From: Brachybacterium epidermidis
GTDB lineage: Bacteria; Actinomycetota; Actinomycetes; Actinomycetales; Dermabacteraceae
DNA length: 64,000 nt
Reading direction: 5' to 3'
Assembly: GCF_015209585.1 (NCBI RefSeq)
Contig: NZ_JADEYR010000004.1
Coordinates: 1-64,000 of the forward strand
The notes under the pieces are model-generated. The model was given only the letters and a program-made list of their open reading frames with translations. It was not told where the DNA came from and ran no database searches. The position numbers were made by a program, and so were the translations under genes. Shown one piece after another: positions 18,928 to 27,320 of this stretch (the stretch's first letter is position 1; the number at the start of each line of letters is the position of its first letter).

Positions 18928-19617
18928 ATGAGTGAACCTCCCGCTCCGACCGTCGGGCGCCGGTCCAGTGACCCCGGTGCGGCGCTGCTGGCCGTGGTGG
19001 CACTGGTGCTGTGGGTGATGGTGCTCGGGGCGTCCCCGGTGGCCGCCAAACCCGCCGCGAGCCGATGGCAGTGGCCCATCGCGCCGCCGCATCAGGTGCT
19101 GCGCGGCTTCGAGCAGCCTGAGCACCGCTATGCGGCCGGGCACCGCGGGGTGGACCTCATGGTGCACGGCGGTGTGGGTGCCCCGGTGCGAGCAGTGGAG
19201 GACGGCACGGTCCGCTTCGCCGGTGACGTCGCAGGGCGTGGCGTGGTCTCCGTGATGCATGCCGACGGTCTGATCTCCACCTACGAGCCCGTCACGGCGA
19301 AGGTCCGAGCCGGGCAGTCGGTGGCGGTCGGCGATCTGCTCGGGGATCTCGCCCCTGCCGGTACGGGAGGTCCGCACTGCCCGGAGGGCCCGTGCCTGCA
19401 CCTGGGCGCTCGACGGGGAGAGGACTACCTGGATCCGCTGCTGCTGCTCGGAGCGCGCGGTCCCAGTGTGCTGCTGCCGTGGGGCGGGGCGGAGCAGGCT
19501 GAGGCCAGCCGCACCCGGCCGGTCTCCTCCCCCAAGGGGTCACGGGCGAGCAGCGCCCCAGCGGCCGCTGCCAGCGGGGCTCCGCGGCATGGCCTGCGGC
19601 GCGCGCTCCTGGACTGA
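18928..19617 (+). CDS. Exported M23/LytM-like peptidase-family protein
   Basis: The 229-residue protein has a hydrophobic signal segment (LLAVVALVLWVMVLGASPVA, about residues 22-41) and a LytM domain. The zinc-site motif is HRGVDLMV (HxxxD), the middle histidine is in VSVMHADGLISTY, and the final motif reads CLHLGARRG where most M23 enzymes have HxH. The first His of HxH is therefore Cys, a variant I recall from other actinobacterial members, so catalytic activity is uncertain. It would act on peptidoglycan outside the membrane. A low-complexity Ala/Ser tail follows. Confidence 0.8.
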   Translation: MSEPPAPTVGRRSSDPGAALLAVVALVLWVMVLGASPVAAKPAASRWQWPIAPPHQVLRGFEQPEHRYAAGHRGVDLMVHGGVGAPVRAVEDGTVRFAGDVAGRGVVSVMHADGLISTYEPVTAKVRAGQSVAVGDLLGDLAPAGTGGPHCPEGPCLHLGARRGEDYLDPLLLLGARGPSVLLPWGGAEQAEASRTRPVSSPKGSRASSAPAAAASGAPRHGLRRALLD

Positions 19618-19650
19618 CGACAGCTGGGCACTGGATGTGCGGCGGGGTGG

Positions 19651-20643
19651 TCAGGCGCGGGGGTGCGCCTGCTCGACGGTGCTGCGCAGCCGCTCGGAGC
19701 TCACGTGGGTGTAGATCTGCGTGGTGGCCAGCGATGAGTGCCCCAGGAAGTCCTGGACCGTGCGCAGATCCGCGCCGCCCTCCACCAGGTGCGTGGCGGC
19801 GCTGTGCCGCAGGGCATGGGGGCTGAGATGCCGTGGGATGCCGGAGGCGGCGGTGCGCTTGTCCAGCAGTGTGCGCACGGCTCTGTCGCCCAGCCTGCCG
19901 CCGCGCACGCCGAGGAACAGCGCGTCGCGTGCCGCTGAGGACGGATCGCGGCCGGCCGCCGCGAGGACGGGGCGGCCCTCGGACTCCCAGCGCCGGATCG
20001 CATCCAGTGCCGGTGCGCCGACGGGGACGATGCGCTCCTTGTCGCCCTTGCCCCTGACCCGCACCGTGCCCTGCACGTGGTCGATGCCGGTGGAGTCCAG
20101 TGCAACCAGCTCGGAGACCCGCAGCCCAGAGGAGTACAGCAGTTCGAGCACGGCGGCGTCGCGCAGGTCGACGGCACGAGCGGTCCGGTCCTGATCGGGC
20201 TCGTCACTTGTAGGGGCGGTTCCCGGGTCGTGCTGGATGGCATCCAGCAGCTGGGAGGTCTGTGCGGCGGAGAGGACGGTGGGCAGGTGCCTGCCCCGCT
20301 TGGGCGCCCGCAGGCGACCGCCGACATCATGGGTGATGCGCTCGGTGGCGGCGAGCCACGTGGTGAAGGTGCGCGCTGCAGCCGCGGAGCGCGCCAGGGT
20401 GCTGGCGGCGGCTCCCGTCCCCGCGCGAGCGGCCAGCCAGGACCGCAGGGCGTTCACGTCGAGGTCCGCCACGTCGATGCGCTCAACGTGGCGCAGGTGG
20501 TGAAGCAGGTCCGAGGCTTCGCGGCGGTAGGCACGCACGGTGTGGGCGGAGCGCCCCCGCTCCAGCCGCAGATGCTCGGCGAAGGCGTGGAGCAGCTCTC
20601 CGTCACCCGGGTGCTCCTGGTCCTGTCGCGGCCGGCTCGTCAT
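19651..20643 (-). CDS. xerC: Tyrosine recombinase, XerC-like
   Basis: Site-specific tyrosine recombinase of 330 residues, most likely the XerC partner for chromosome dimer resolution. The N-terminal SAM-like domain (LLHAFAEHLRLERGRSAHTV) is followed by a catalytic domain with Arg in SSGLRVSELV, Lys in RGKGDKERIVPVG, HALRHSAATHL, the GHSSLATTQ histidine and the nucleophile Tyr in IYTHVSSERL. An insert of about 20 residues rich in Asp and Thr follows LLDAIQHDPG. The position beside dprA and convergent to an M23 gene matches the actinobacterial xerC locus. Confidence 0.88.
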   Translation of the reverse strand: MTSRPRQDQEHPGDGELLHAFAEHLRLERGRSAHTVRAYRREASDLLHHLRHVERIDVADLDVNALRSWLAARAGTGAAASTLARSAAAARTFTTWLAATERITHDVGGRLRAPKRGRHLPTVLSAAQTSQLLDAIQHDPGTAPTSDEPDQDRTARAVDLRDAAVLELLYSSGLRVSELVALDSTGIDHVQGTVRVRGKGDKERIVPVGAPALDAIRRWESEGRPVLAAAGRDPSSAARDALFLGVRGGRLGDRAVRTLLDKRTAASGIPRHLSPHALRHSAATHLVEGGADLRTVQDFLGHSSLATTQIYTHVSSERLRSTVEQAHPRA

Positions 20644-20704
20644 CCCCCTAGTCTCGCCCCACCCGCGGCGCAGGGCGAGTCAGGAGCACTCTTGGGCGCG
20701 GCGC

Positions 20705-21811
20705 TCACCGGGTGCGCCGATCCTGGCGCGACCGGCGAGCGCGGCCGTCCCGGACCACGACCATGCCCAGCAGCTCGAGCCTGGCCAGGGCGGAGCGCGC
20801 CTCCTCCTCCCCGATCCCGACCTCCCGGGCGATCACCGCCGTCAAGGCGCTGGAGCGCGGCGGCACCGCATCCAGCACTCGGCGGTCCGCAGGGGCGAGC
20901 AGATCGAGCTCGTCCTGCTGGGCGTAGCTGCTGTCACCGGCAGGCGGGCCGCCGGGCAGGAGGTCCAGCACCTCGGAGTGCTCAGTGATGAGCACAGCTC
21001 CGTTGTCCCGGATCAGCCGGTGGCAGCCGGCGCTGGCGGCGGAGGTGACAGGGCCCGGTACAGCTCCGATGTGCCGGGAGAGCCCTTCGGCCTGGCGTGC
21101 GGTGGACAGCGCGCCGGAGCGCCAGGACGCCTCGATCACCACCACCGCCTGGGACAGGGCCGCGATGAGGCGATTGCGCGCCAGGAACCTCCATCGGGTG
21201 GGGGCGGTCCCCGGTGGGGCCTCGGTGACCAGCAGGTGACGATCCCGGATCGCCTCGAGCAGCCGGGTGTTGCCCCGGGGGTAGAGGGAGTCCAGGCCCC
21301 CGGCGAGGACGGCGATGGTGGCACCCTGACCCGCAGCAAGCGCACCGCGATGGGCAGCGGCGTCGATCCCGTACGCCCCGCCGGAGACGACGGTCCCCCC
21401 GGAGCGAGCGAAGGACGCGGCCAACGAGGACGCGGTGTCCTCCCCGTACGGGGTGGAAGCACGGGAGCCGACCATGGCGACGCAGCGCCGCCCCACCAGG
21501 TCCGCCAGATCGCCGGGCCCATGGACCCAGAGGCAGTGTGGCGTGGTGGCATCGAGGTCATCCACACCCGGCGGCCAGTGCGGATGCCCTGGGGTCAGGA
21601 CCCGGATCCCCCGCGCTGCGGCGGCATCGAGCACCTCGTCGGCCCTGATGCTCCCGAGGCGCTCCCGCCATCGGGCAAGTGCGCGCCCCGCCAGCCGGTG
21701 GGGGTCCCTCCTGACCGCTTTCGGGTCCGCGAACTCGACCGGCACATCACCCTTCAGGTGGTCCACGAGGTCATCGGCGCTGCCGTCCCGGGCCAGGGCG
21801 AGGGCGTCCAC
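20705..21811 (-). CDS. dprA: DNA-processing protein DprA (start obscured by a frame break)
   Basis: DprA protects incoming single-stranded DNA and loads RecA during transformation. The open part (368 residues from GTG 21811) holds the Rossmann-like core: VAMVGSRASTPYGEDTASSL, SGGAYGIDAAAHRGAL, ATIAVLAGGLDSLYPRGNTR and RFLARNRLIAALSQAVVVIE, with a C-terminal winged helix. The DprA N-terminal helix (WSLIAEPTDSVALALCAALG) is read in the same frame upstream of 21811, but no ATG/GTG/TTG occurs between it and the comM stop. ATG 22001 overlaps that stop (ATGA) in a frame offset by one base, so an indel between about 21880 and 21999 is likely. Confidence 0.88.
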   Translation of the reverse strand: MDALALARDGSADDLVDHLKGDVPVEFADPKAVRRDPHRLAGRALARWRERLGSIRADEVLDAAAARGIRVLTPGHPHWPPGVDDLDATTPHCLWVHGPGDLADLVGRRCVAMVGSRASTPYGEDTASSLAASFARSGGTVVSGGAYGIDAAAHRGALAAGQGATIAVLAGGLDSLYPRGNTRLLEAIRDRHLLVTEAPPGTAPTRWRFLARNRLIAALSQAVVVIEASWRSGALSTARQAEGLSRHIGAVPGPVTSAASAGCHRLIRDNGAVLITEHSEVLDLLPGGPPAGDSSYAQQDELDLLAPADRRVLDAVPPRSSALTAVIAREVGIGEEEARSALARLELLGMVVVRDGRARRSRQDRRTR

Positions 21812-21997
21812 GCGGCCCAGCGCCGCGCACAGGGCCAGGGCAACGGAGTCGGTGGGCTCGGCGATCAGCGACCAGGTGATGCATGCGCTGCGGTGCTGCG
21901 GAGCCTCCTCCTGGCGCCGCCCGATGGCGGGGCGGGGCCGGGCCGGGACGGATCGTCCCCGCCGTGCCCAGCGACGGTGGACGGGAGCTCGACGCGG

Positions 21998-23530
21998 TCA
22001 TCGGTGGTCTCCTTCGCGGAGGGTGAGGGCGGTGCCGATGTGCTCGGCAGTGGGACGCTCCGCACCCTCGAGATCGGCGAGGGTCCAGGCCAGGCGCAGA
22101 ACGCGGTCGTGACCGCGCAGGGTGAGGCGGCCCTGGGAGAGGGCGTGGTCCAGCAGGCGCTGGTCAGCCGGCGCCGGTGAGAAGGCGGTGCGCAGCAGCG
22201 AACCGGGCAGCTGGGCGTTGATGCTGAAGGGGTGATCGGCGTAGCGCGCACGCTGGCGGTCGCGGGCCGTGCGTACACGCTGGGCGATCTGCGCACTGGA
22301 CTCCGACGGCACGGCATCGACCCGGTTCACGTCCACCGGCCCGACGGCGATCCGCATGTCGATCCGGTCCAGAACGGGGCCGGACAGCCGGGTGAGGTAG
22401 GTGCGGCGCTGCTGCGGGCTGCAGCTGCAGTCGGTCCCCTTCCCCCAGGCTTTCCCGCAGGGGCAGGGGTTGGCTGCCAGCACGAGCTGGAAGCGGGCCG
22501 GGTACCTGGTGACGCCACGGGCCCGGTGCAGGGTGATGTCGCCGGTCTCCAGGGGTTCCCGCAGCGCCTCGAGCACCCGGGAGGGGAACTCGGGTGCCTC
22601 GTCCAGGAACAGCACTCCCCCGTGGGCGCGGGAGATCGCGCCCGGTGCTGCCAGGCCCGCTCCCCCACCCACCACAGCGGCGGTGGTGGCGGTGTGGTGG
22701 GGGTTCTCGAAGGGAGGGCGGCGGCGAAGGCCCTGGCGCGCGTCGAACCTCCCGGCCACGGAATGGATGGCGGAGACCGCCAGGGCCTGCTCGTCGTCGA
22801 GATCCGGGAGGATCGTGGGAATGCGGGAGGCGATCATCGTCTTGCCCGCGCCCGGCGGTCCTGTCATCAGCAGGTGGTGGCCACCGGCCGCCGCGACCTC
22901 CGCAGCCCGGCGGGCCTGCTGCTGGCCGATCACATCGCTGAAGTCCGCGTCGGCACCGGTCTCGGGCTCCGCCTCTGGAGCGATGCGCAGCGTGGGATGA
23001 TGAGCCTGCACGGCCACATCCGCACCCCACCGGCGCAGCACGCTGCTCAGGTGCGCTGCCCCGGTGACCTCGATCCCGTCGACCAGCCTGGCCTCGGCGA
23101 GGTTCTCCTGCGGCACCACGGCACGGCGGATCCCGCAGTCGCGTGCTGCGACCAGGGCGGGGAGCACGCCGGGGATCGGCCGGATCTGCCCGTCGAGCCC
23201 GAGCTCACCGAGGTGGACGGTGCGGGAGGGGCCCCCAGGATCGATGTCGCCCTGCGCGGCGATCACGGACACGGCGATCGCGAGGTCGAAGCCGGATCCG
23301 TGCTTGGGGACGAAAGCCGGGCTGAGGTTGGTGGTGATGCGGCGCTGGGCCAGGTGCATGCCGCTGCGAGCCGCGGCGGCGCGCACTCGGTCCCGGGCCT
23401 GCAGGGTGGAGGAGTCCGGCAGCCCTACCACGGAGAAGGCGGGCAGGCCGGTGGAGACGTCGCTCTCCACCTCGACCAGTGTGCCGCGCAGCCCGTGCAG
23501 ACCGATCGACAGGGTGCGTGCGTGCCCCAT
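21998..23530 (-). CDS. comM: ComM/YifB-family Mg chelatase-like AAA+ ATPase
   Basis: The 510-residue AAA+ helicase-like protein belongs to the family that promotes branch migration in natural transformation (ComM). An N-terminal Lon-protease-like domain (GLPAFSVVGLPDSSTLQARD; TNLSPAFVPKHGSGFDLAIA) precedes the ATPase core with Walker A GPPGAGKTMIASRIP, Walker B GGVLFLDEAPEF and a zinc-finger-like insert containing NPCPCGKAWG. ATG 23530 overlaps the yraN stop (ATGA). Its own stop overlaps an ATG probably belonging to dprA, so yraN-comM-dprA is one operon. Confidence 0.94.
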   Translation of the reverse strand: MGHARTLSIGLHGLRGTLVEVESDVSTGLPAFSVVGLPDSSTLQARDRVRAAAARSGMHLAQRRITTNLSPAFVPKHGSGFDLAIAVSVIAAQGDIDPGGPSRTVHLGELGLDGQIRPIPGVLPALVAARDCGIRRAVVPQENLAEARLVDGIEVTGAAHLSSVLRRWGADVAVQAHHPTLRIAPEAEPETGADADFSDVIGQQQARRAAEVAAAGGHHLLMTGPPGAGKTMIASRIPTILPDLDDEQALAVSAIHSVAGRFDARQGLRRRPPFENPHHTATTAAVVGGGAGLAAPGAISRAHGGVLFLDEAPEFPSRVLEALREPLETGDITLHRARGVTRYPARFQLVLAANPCPCGKAWGKGTDCSCSPQQRRTYLTRLSGPVLDRIDMRIAVGPVDVNRVDAVPSESSAQIAQRVRTARDRQRARYADHPFSINAQLPGSLLRTAFSPAPADQRLLDHALSQGRLTLRGHDRVLRLAWTLADLEGAERPTAEHIGTALTLREGDHR

Positions 23531-24033
23531 CAGCCCACTCCGCGCAGGTGCTCGACGGCGAAGGTGCCGTCGGCGTGGGCGAGGACGGCCAGCACATCGA
23601 TGCGGATGTCCCGGTGCGGCGGCGAGGCATCCATCAGGTAGGCCCCCACGAGCCTGCGCAGTCGACGCAGCTTGGCGGGGGTGACCGCGGCCTGCGGAAC
23701 CCCGGTGACCAGGGTGCGACGGGTCTTGACCTCGATGAAGGTGAGGGTGGTGCCGTCCAGGGCCACGATGTCGATCTCCCCGGTGCGCAGATGCACGTTG
23801 CGCTCCAGCACGGTGAAGCCGACGCGCTCGAGGTAGGTGGCGGCGAGCTGCTCCCCCGCTCGTCCCAGCTCCGCCGCCGTCATGCGAGCCGGGTCCTGGC
23901 GGCCGGCGGCACCATCGGGACGGGGCGCGGCACCTGGCGCGGGCTCGTGAGCGAGGCGGGGCGAGGGCCGGGACGGAGCGCGGCTCGGGGCCTGGCCTGT
24001 GCTGCGGGATCGGGTGGCGGTGTGATCGCTCAT
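23530..24033 (-). CDS. yraN: YraN/UPF0102 nuclease-like protein
   Basis: A 167-residue protein with the restriction-endonuclease-like UPF0102 fold: GRAGEQLAATYLERVGFTVL, then GEIDIVALDGTTLTFIEVKT containing the E/D...ExK catalytic pattern, and a C-terminal RIDVLAV strand. An extra Pro/Ala/Arg-rich N-terminal stretch of about 50 residues precedes the domain; the internal ATG before TAAELGRAGE could be an alternative start. Its biochemical role is unknown, but genomic linkage to comM and dprA suggests DNA processing. Confidence 0.88.
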   Translation of the reverse strand: MSDHTATRSRSTGQAPSRAPSRPSPRLAHEPAPGAAPRPDGAAGRQDPARMTAAELGRAGEQLAATYLERVGFTVLERNVHLRTGEIDIVALDGTTLTFIEVKTRRTLVTGVPQAAVTPAKLRRLRRLVGAYLMDASPPHRDIRIDVLAVLAHADGTFAVEHLRGVG

Positions 24034-24189
24034 GCCGATCAGCGTGGCCGTCCGCGCACCCCCGCCGCACCATCGGGTTCAGGAATGTGCACGAGTGGCG
24101 GCTGGGGAGGAACCTCACCCGGTGGAGCGGGCCTCGCGACCACATCCGGCGAGTTCAGCCTGGGAACTCAGCCCGTGACCTCACCTGGC

Positions 24190-24208
24190 GAGCTCGGTGA
24201 CCGAGCTC
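24190..24208 (-). terminator. Hairpin at the end of the lepB-rnhB-DUF2469 unit
   Basis: GAGCTCGG at 24190-24197, TGA loop and CCGAGCTC at 24201-24208 form a perfect 8-bp stem overlapping the DUF2469 stop codon. A second short inverted repeat (GAGTTC 24151-24156 / GAACTC 24164-24169) lies downstream. Confidence 0.5.
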
Positions 24209-24509
24209 AGGGCAGGGAGATGTCCTGCTTGTTGAGCTCCTCGATGTTGACGTCCTTGAACGTCACCACCCGCACGGACCGCACGAAGCGGTTGGAGCGG
24301 TAGATGTCCCATACCCAGACGTCGGCCAGGCGCAGCTCGTAGAACACCTCTCCCCCGGCCGAGCGCACCTGCAGATCCACCTGGTTGGCCAGGTAGAAGC
24401 GGCGCTCGGTCTCCACCACGTAGGTGAACAGGCTCACCACGTCGCGGTACTCGCGGAAGAGCTGAAGCTCGAGGTCGGACTCGTAGTTCTCGAGGTCCTG
24501 CACGTTCAC
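24207..24509 (-). CDS. DUF2469 family protein
   Basis: A 100-residue protein of an actinobacteria-specific family with no known biochemical function. Recognisable blocks are LENYESDLELQLFREYRDVV, YVVETERRFYLANQVDLQVR and the C-terminal VRVVTFKDVNIEELNKQDI. GTG 24509 overlaps the rnhB stop (GTGA) and has AAGGAG upstream. It almost always follows rnhB, as here, suggesting a linked but unknown role. Confidence 0.93.
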   Translation of the reverse strand: MNVQDLENYESDLELQLFREYRDVVSLFTYVVETERRFYLANQVDLQVRSAGGEVFYELRLADVWVWDIYRSNRFVRSVRVVTFKDVNIEELNKQDISLP

Positions 24510-25246
24510 CGGCGCTCCTTCCCGGGCTGCGGGCTCGACTGGTCGTCCCACAGTACGCCAGGCAGCACGGGTGCCCGACCGCCCAGGTTCCAGCTGCGGC
24601 GGTGGTGGGCCGTGGGGCCGTGATCCTGGATGGCCCGGCGGTGCACGGCGGAGCCGTACCCCTTGTTCGCGGCCCACCCGTAGGCCGGCGCCAGCGCATC
24701 CAGCTCGGTCATGCGCTGGTCGCGGGCCACCTTCGCGAGGATGCTCGCGGCAGCCGTGCTGGCGCAGTCCCTGTCGGCCTTCACCCGCAGCTCGACCCTC
24801 GGGCAGGGGACCGCCCTTCGGGAGAGATCTGGGGTGAGGACATCCACGGAGCCGTCCAGGATGATCGCATCGGCCGTCACCTCGAGCGCGTCGATCGCCC
24901 GCAGGGCGGCCAGGGTGAGGGCTCGCATGATGCCCAGCTCGTCGATCTCCGCCGGTTCGGACCAGCCCACCGCGGTGCTGCGAGCGGCAGTGCGGATCGG
25001 CTCGACCAGCAGTTCACGACGGCGGGCCGTCAGCGCCTTCGAGTCCCGCACGCCCTCGGGGAGAGCCACGGCTCGACCGCCGGTCACCTCGATCGCGCAG
25101 GCGCCGACGGCGACCGGCCCGGCCAGCGCCCCGCGCCCCACCTCGTCGATGCCGACGACGATCCGCGGCCCGGGCCCGCACCGGGTGGCCAGAGCGAGCT
25201 CCAGATCGAGAGTGGGGATCGCCGAGGGGAGGGTCTGGATGGTCAC
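24506..25246 (-). CDS. rnhB: Ribonuclease HII
   Basis: RNase HII removes ribonucleotides from DNA. The 246-residue product has the catalytic VVGIDEVGRGALAGPVAVGA (Asp-Glu pair), the third acidic residue in AIILDGSVDVL and the fourth in ADRDCASTAAASILAKVARD, with the terminal WAANKGYGSAVHRRAI block. GTG 25246 overlaps the upstream lepB stop (GTGA). The gene lies between signal peptidase genes and DUF2469, a standard actinobacterial order. Confidence 0.96.
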   Translation of the reverse strand: MTIQTLPSAIPTLDLELALATRCGPGPRIVVGIDEVGRGALAGPVAVGACAIEVTGGRAVALPEGVRDSKALTARRRELLVEPIRTAARSTAVGWSEPAEIDELGIMRALTLAALRAIDALEVTADAIILDGSVDVLTPDLSRRAVPCPRVELRVKADRDCASTAAASILAKVARDQRMTELDALAPAYGWAANKGYGSAVHRRAIQDHGPTAHHRRSWNLGGRAPVLPGVLWDDQSSPQPGKERR

Positions 25247-26055
25247 GGCTGGTCGGGGACATCGGCGAAGGCCTCGTCCCCGCCGCCCAGCCCGGACCAG
25301 CGGCCGGCGGGCCAGAAGATGACCTCGGCGCGTCCGGTGATGTCGGACTCCGCGACGAAGCCGTCGCCGTCGTGGACGTGGTGGTAGGCGGAATCGGCCG
25401 AGGCGTGACGGTTGTCGCCCAACACCCACACGTGTCCCGAGGGCACGGTGACGTCGAACGCCGTCTGGCAGGCGGAGGTCTCGGGGTTGATGTAGGGCTC
25501 CTGCACCTCGGTGCCGTTGACCTGCAGGGCCGCGCCCTCGCTCTCGCACACGACCCGATCCCCCGGCAAGCCGATCAGCCGCTTGACCAGGTGGTCCTGG
25601 GAGGGATCCGGGGCCAGGCCCACCAGGCTCAGCGCCATCATCAGCCGCACCCGCGGGGTGGGGTTCTCGGTGGCGTCCCCGGGGATCCAGTCCCCCGGGT
25701 CCTCGAACACGATCACATCGCCCCGCTCGAGGTCGAACACCCCCGGGGACAGCTTGGAGACGATGATCTTGTCGTCCTGCAGCAGGGTGGGGTTCATCGA
25801 CGCGGAGGGGATGAAGAACGGCTGGATCAGGAAGGTCTTGACCAGCACGGCGATGATCAGGGCGACCACCATGGTCAGCACGGTGTCCAGCCACAGCGGC
25901 AGGCGCTGCCTGCTCTCCGCGCGGCGGCGCCCGCTGCGCTCGTGCGTCTCCGACCCGGCTTCCTCCGTCGGGTGCTCGCCGCCGGGGTGGCTCTCAACGC
26001 GCGCCGTGCCCTCGTTCTTGGGGACGGCGCTGCTGGGCGGGACGGTCTGGTTCAT
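25243..26055 (-). CDS. lepB: Type I signal peptidase (first copy)
   Basis: Signal peptidase I removes signal peptides from exported proteins. The 270-residue protein has a 50-residue hydrophilic N-terminus, one membrane anchor (WLDTVLTMVVALIIAVLVKT), the catalytic Ser in IPSASMNPTL, the general-base Lys in VKRLIGLPGDRV and box E in VLGDNRHASADS. It contains a longer insert between boxes C and D than the second copy. It precedes rnhB with a 4-nt overlap. Confidence 0.95.
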   Translation of the reverse strand: MNQTVPPSSAVPKNEGTARVESHPGGEHPTEEAGSETHERSGRRRAESRQRLPLWLDTVLTMVVALIIAVLVKTFLIQPFFIPSASMNPTLLQDDKIIVSKLSPGVFDLERGDVIVFEDPGDWIPGDATENPTPRVRLMMALSLVGLAPDPSQDHLVKRLIGLPGDRVVCESEGAALQVNGTEVQEPYINPETSACQTAFDVTVPSGHVWVLGDNRHASADSAYHHVHDGDGFVAESDITGRAEVIFWPAGRWSGLGGGDEAFADVPDQP

Positions 26056-26082
26056 CGCGGTGATCCTATCGACTCGTCCTGG

Positions 26083-26664
26083 TCACCGGACGGCTCCGGC
26101 TCGCGTGAGAGGCCACACGATCCGGTCGACGGTCCCCACCACCCGGTCGACGGGGACCATGCCGCCACCGGGCGCACCGAGCATGGAGCGCGAGTCGGTG
26201 GAGTCGGCGCGGTTGTCGCCGAGGACGAACATGCGGCCGTCCGGCACCTCCAGGTCGAACTCGATCGCACTGGGCTCCGTGCCGGGCGCGAGGTACGGCT
26301 CATCGAGCTCCTGCCCGTCGATCATGAGCGCTCCGGAATCGCTGCAGCAGGTCACTCGTTCTCCGCCGACGGCGATCACGCGCTTGACCCAGTAGCGTCC
26401 GCCGCCCTCGGCCGACGGGGCGAAGTAGCCGGTGCCGTCGAAGACCACCACGTCACCGTGCTGGGCCTGGCCGCGGCTCGCACGGTCCGCGAGGATCACG
26501 TCGCCGGCGCGGAGGGTGGGCTCCATGGACGCGGAGGGGACGCGGTAGGGCTGAGTGACGAAGTGCCGCACCCCGGCTGCCGCCAGCAGCAGTGCCAGCA
26601 CGCAGACGGCGGCGACCACCACGAGGGGTGATCGCCGCCGTCCGGGGGCCACGGAAGGGCTCAC
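26083..26664 (-). CDS. lepB: Type I signal peptidase (second copy)
   Basis: A shorter (193-residue) paralogue of the adjacent signal peptidase. It has one membrane anchor (LVVVAAVCVLALLLAAAGVR), catalytic Ser in VPSASMEPTL, Lys in VKRVIAVGGERV and LGDNRADSTDSR. Tandem signal peptidase genes downstream of rplS also occur in Streptomyces. It starts 10 nt after rplS and ends 27 nt before the first copy, so both belong to one unit with rnhB. Division of labour between the two is unknown. Confidence 0.94.
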   Translation of the reverse strand: MSPSVAPGRRRSPLVVVAAVCVLALLLAAAGVRHFVTQPYRVPSASMEPTLRAGDVILADRASRGQAQHGDVVVFDGTGYFAPSAEGGGRYWVKRVIAVGGERVTCCSDSGALMIDGQELDEPYLAPGTEPSAIEFDLEVPDGRMFVLGDNRADSTDSRSMLGAPGGGMVPVDRVVGTVDRIVWPLTRAGAVR

Positions 26665-26674
26665 ATCGAGAGGA

Positions 26675-27025
26675 TCAGGAGTGCTCGCGCTTCTCGCGAA
26701 TGCGGGCCTTCTTGCCGGTGAGGCCCCGCAGGTAGTACAGCTTGGCGCGGCGCACGTCGCCGCGGGTGACGACCTCGATCTTGTCGATGGTCGGGGCGTG
26801 GACGGGGAACACGCGCTCCACGCCGACGCCGAAGGAGACCTTGCGGACGCGGAAGGTCTCGCCCACGCCGTGGCCCTGGCGGGCGATCACGTAGCCCTGG
26901 AACACCTGGATACGGGAGCGGTTGCCCTCGATGACCTTCACGTGGACCTTCACGTTGTCACCGGCGCGGAACGCGGGGATGTCCTCGCGCAGGGATGCCT
27001 TGTCGAGCTCGTCGAGCTTCTGCAT
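26675..27025 (-). CDS. rplS: 50S ribosomal protein L19
   Basis: L19 lies at the 30S-50S interface. The 116-residue product is full length with [39 protein letters not shown] and [20 protein letters not shown]. It has a GGAGAGAG Shine-Dalgarno and a long upstream leader. Downstream are the two signal peptidase genes. Confidence 0.98.
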   Translation of the reverse strand: MQKLDELDKASLREDIPAFRAGDNVKVHVKVIEGNRSRIQVFQGYVIARQGHGVGETFRVRKVSFGVGVERVFPVHAPTIDKIEVVTRGDVRRAKLYYLRGLTGKKARIREKREHS

Positions 27026-27270
27026 GTCTCTCTCCTGCCCTCCGCCTCAGGTCGGACGGCGTCGTTCGCTGGGTCCCGGGGGCCCGGGTCCGTCATGAAC
27101 CGTCGATCCGGCGAGGGGCGACCCCTCGTGCCGGTGTGCTGGGCCTCTGGCGGCGACTCCCATCGCCACGGACCTGCCCGGCCGCGTCGTGCGCTCCTCC
27201 CCTGAGGCAGAGGGGCGCGCGGCATGCACAGCCGACCATTCTGCCAGCGCAACACTGCCCGCGGCAAGCC
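27026..27270 (-). promoter_or_regulatory. rplS promoter and leader
   Basis: Minus-strand TTGCCG (27262-27267) and CAGAAT (27238-27243) are spaced 18 bp, a plausible sigma-70-type promoter placed after trmD. The roughly 200-nt transcribed leader contains GC palindromes, for example GGTCCCGGGGGCCCGGGTCC near 27074. No gene is seen in 27026-27320. Confidence 0.4.
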
Positions 27271-27320
27271 TCCGCCATGACGGATCAGCAGGTCACGCCC
27301 AGCCAGGGGTGTCGGATCCG

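Noticed and set aside
19651-20643. The tyrosine recombinase considered as an integrase of a mobile island
   Set aside because: Sequence and position beside dprA and M23 fit chromosomal XerC; no att repeats, tRNA or phage genes are adjacent.
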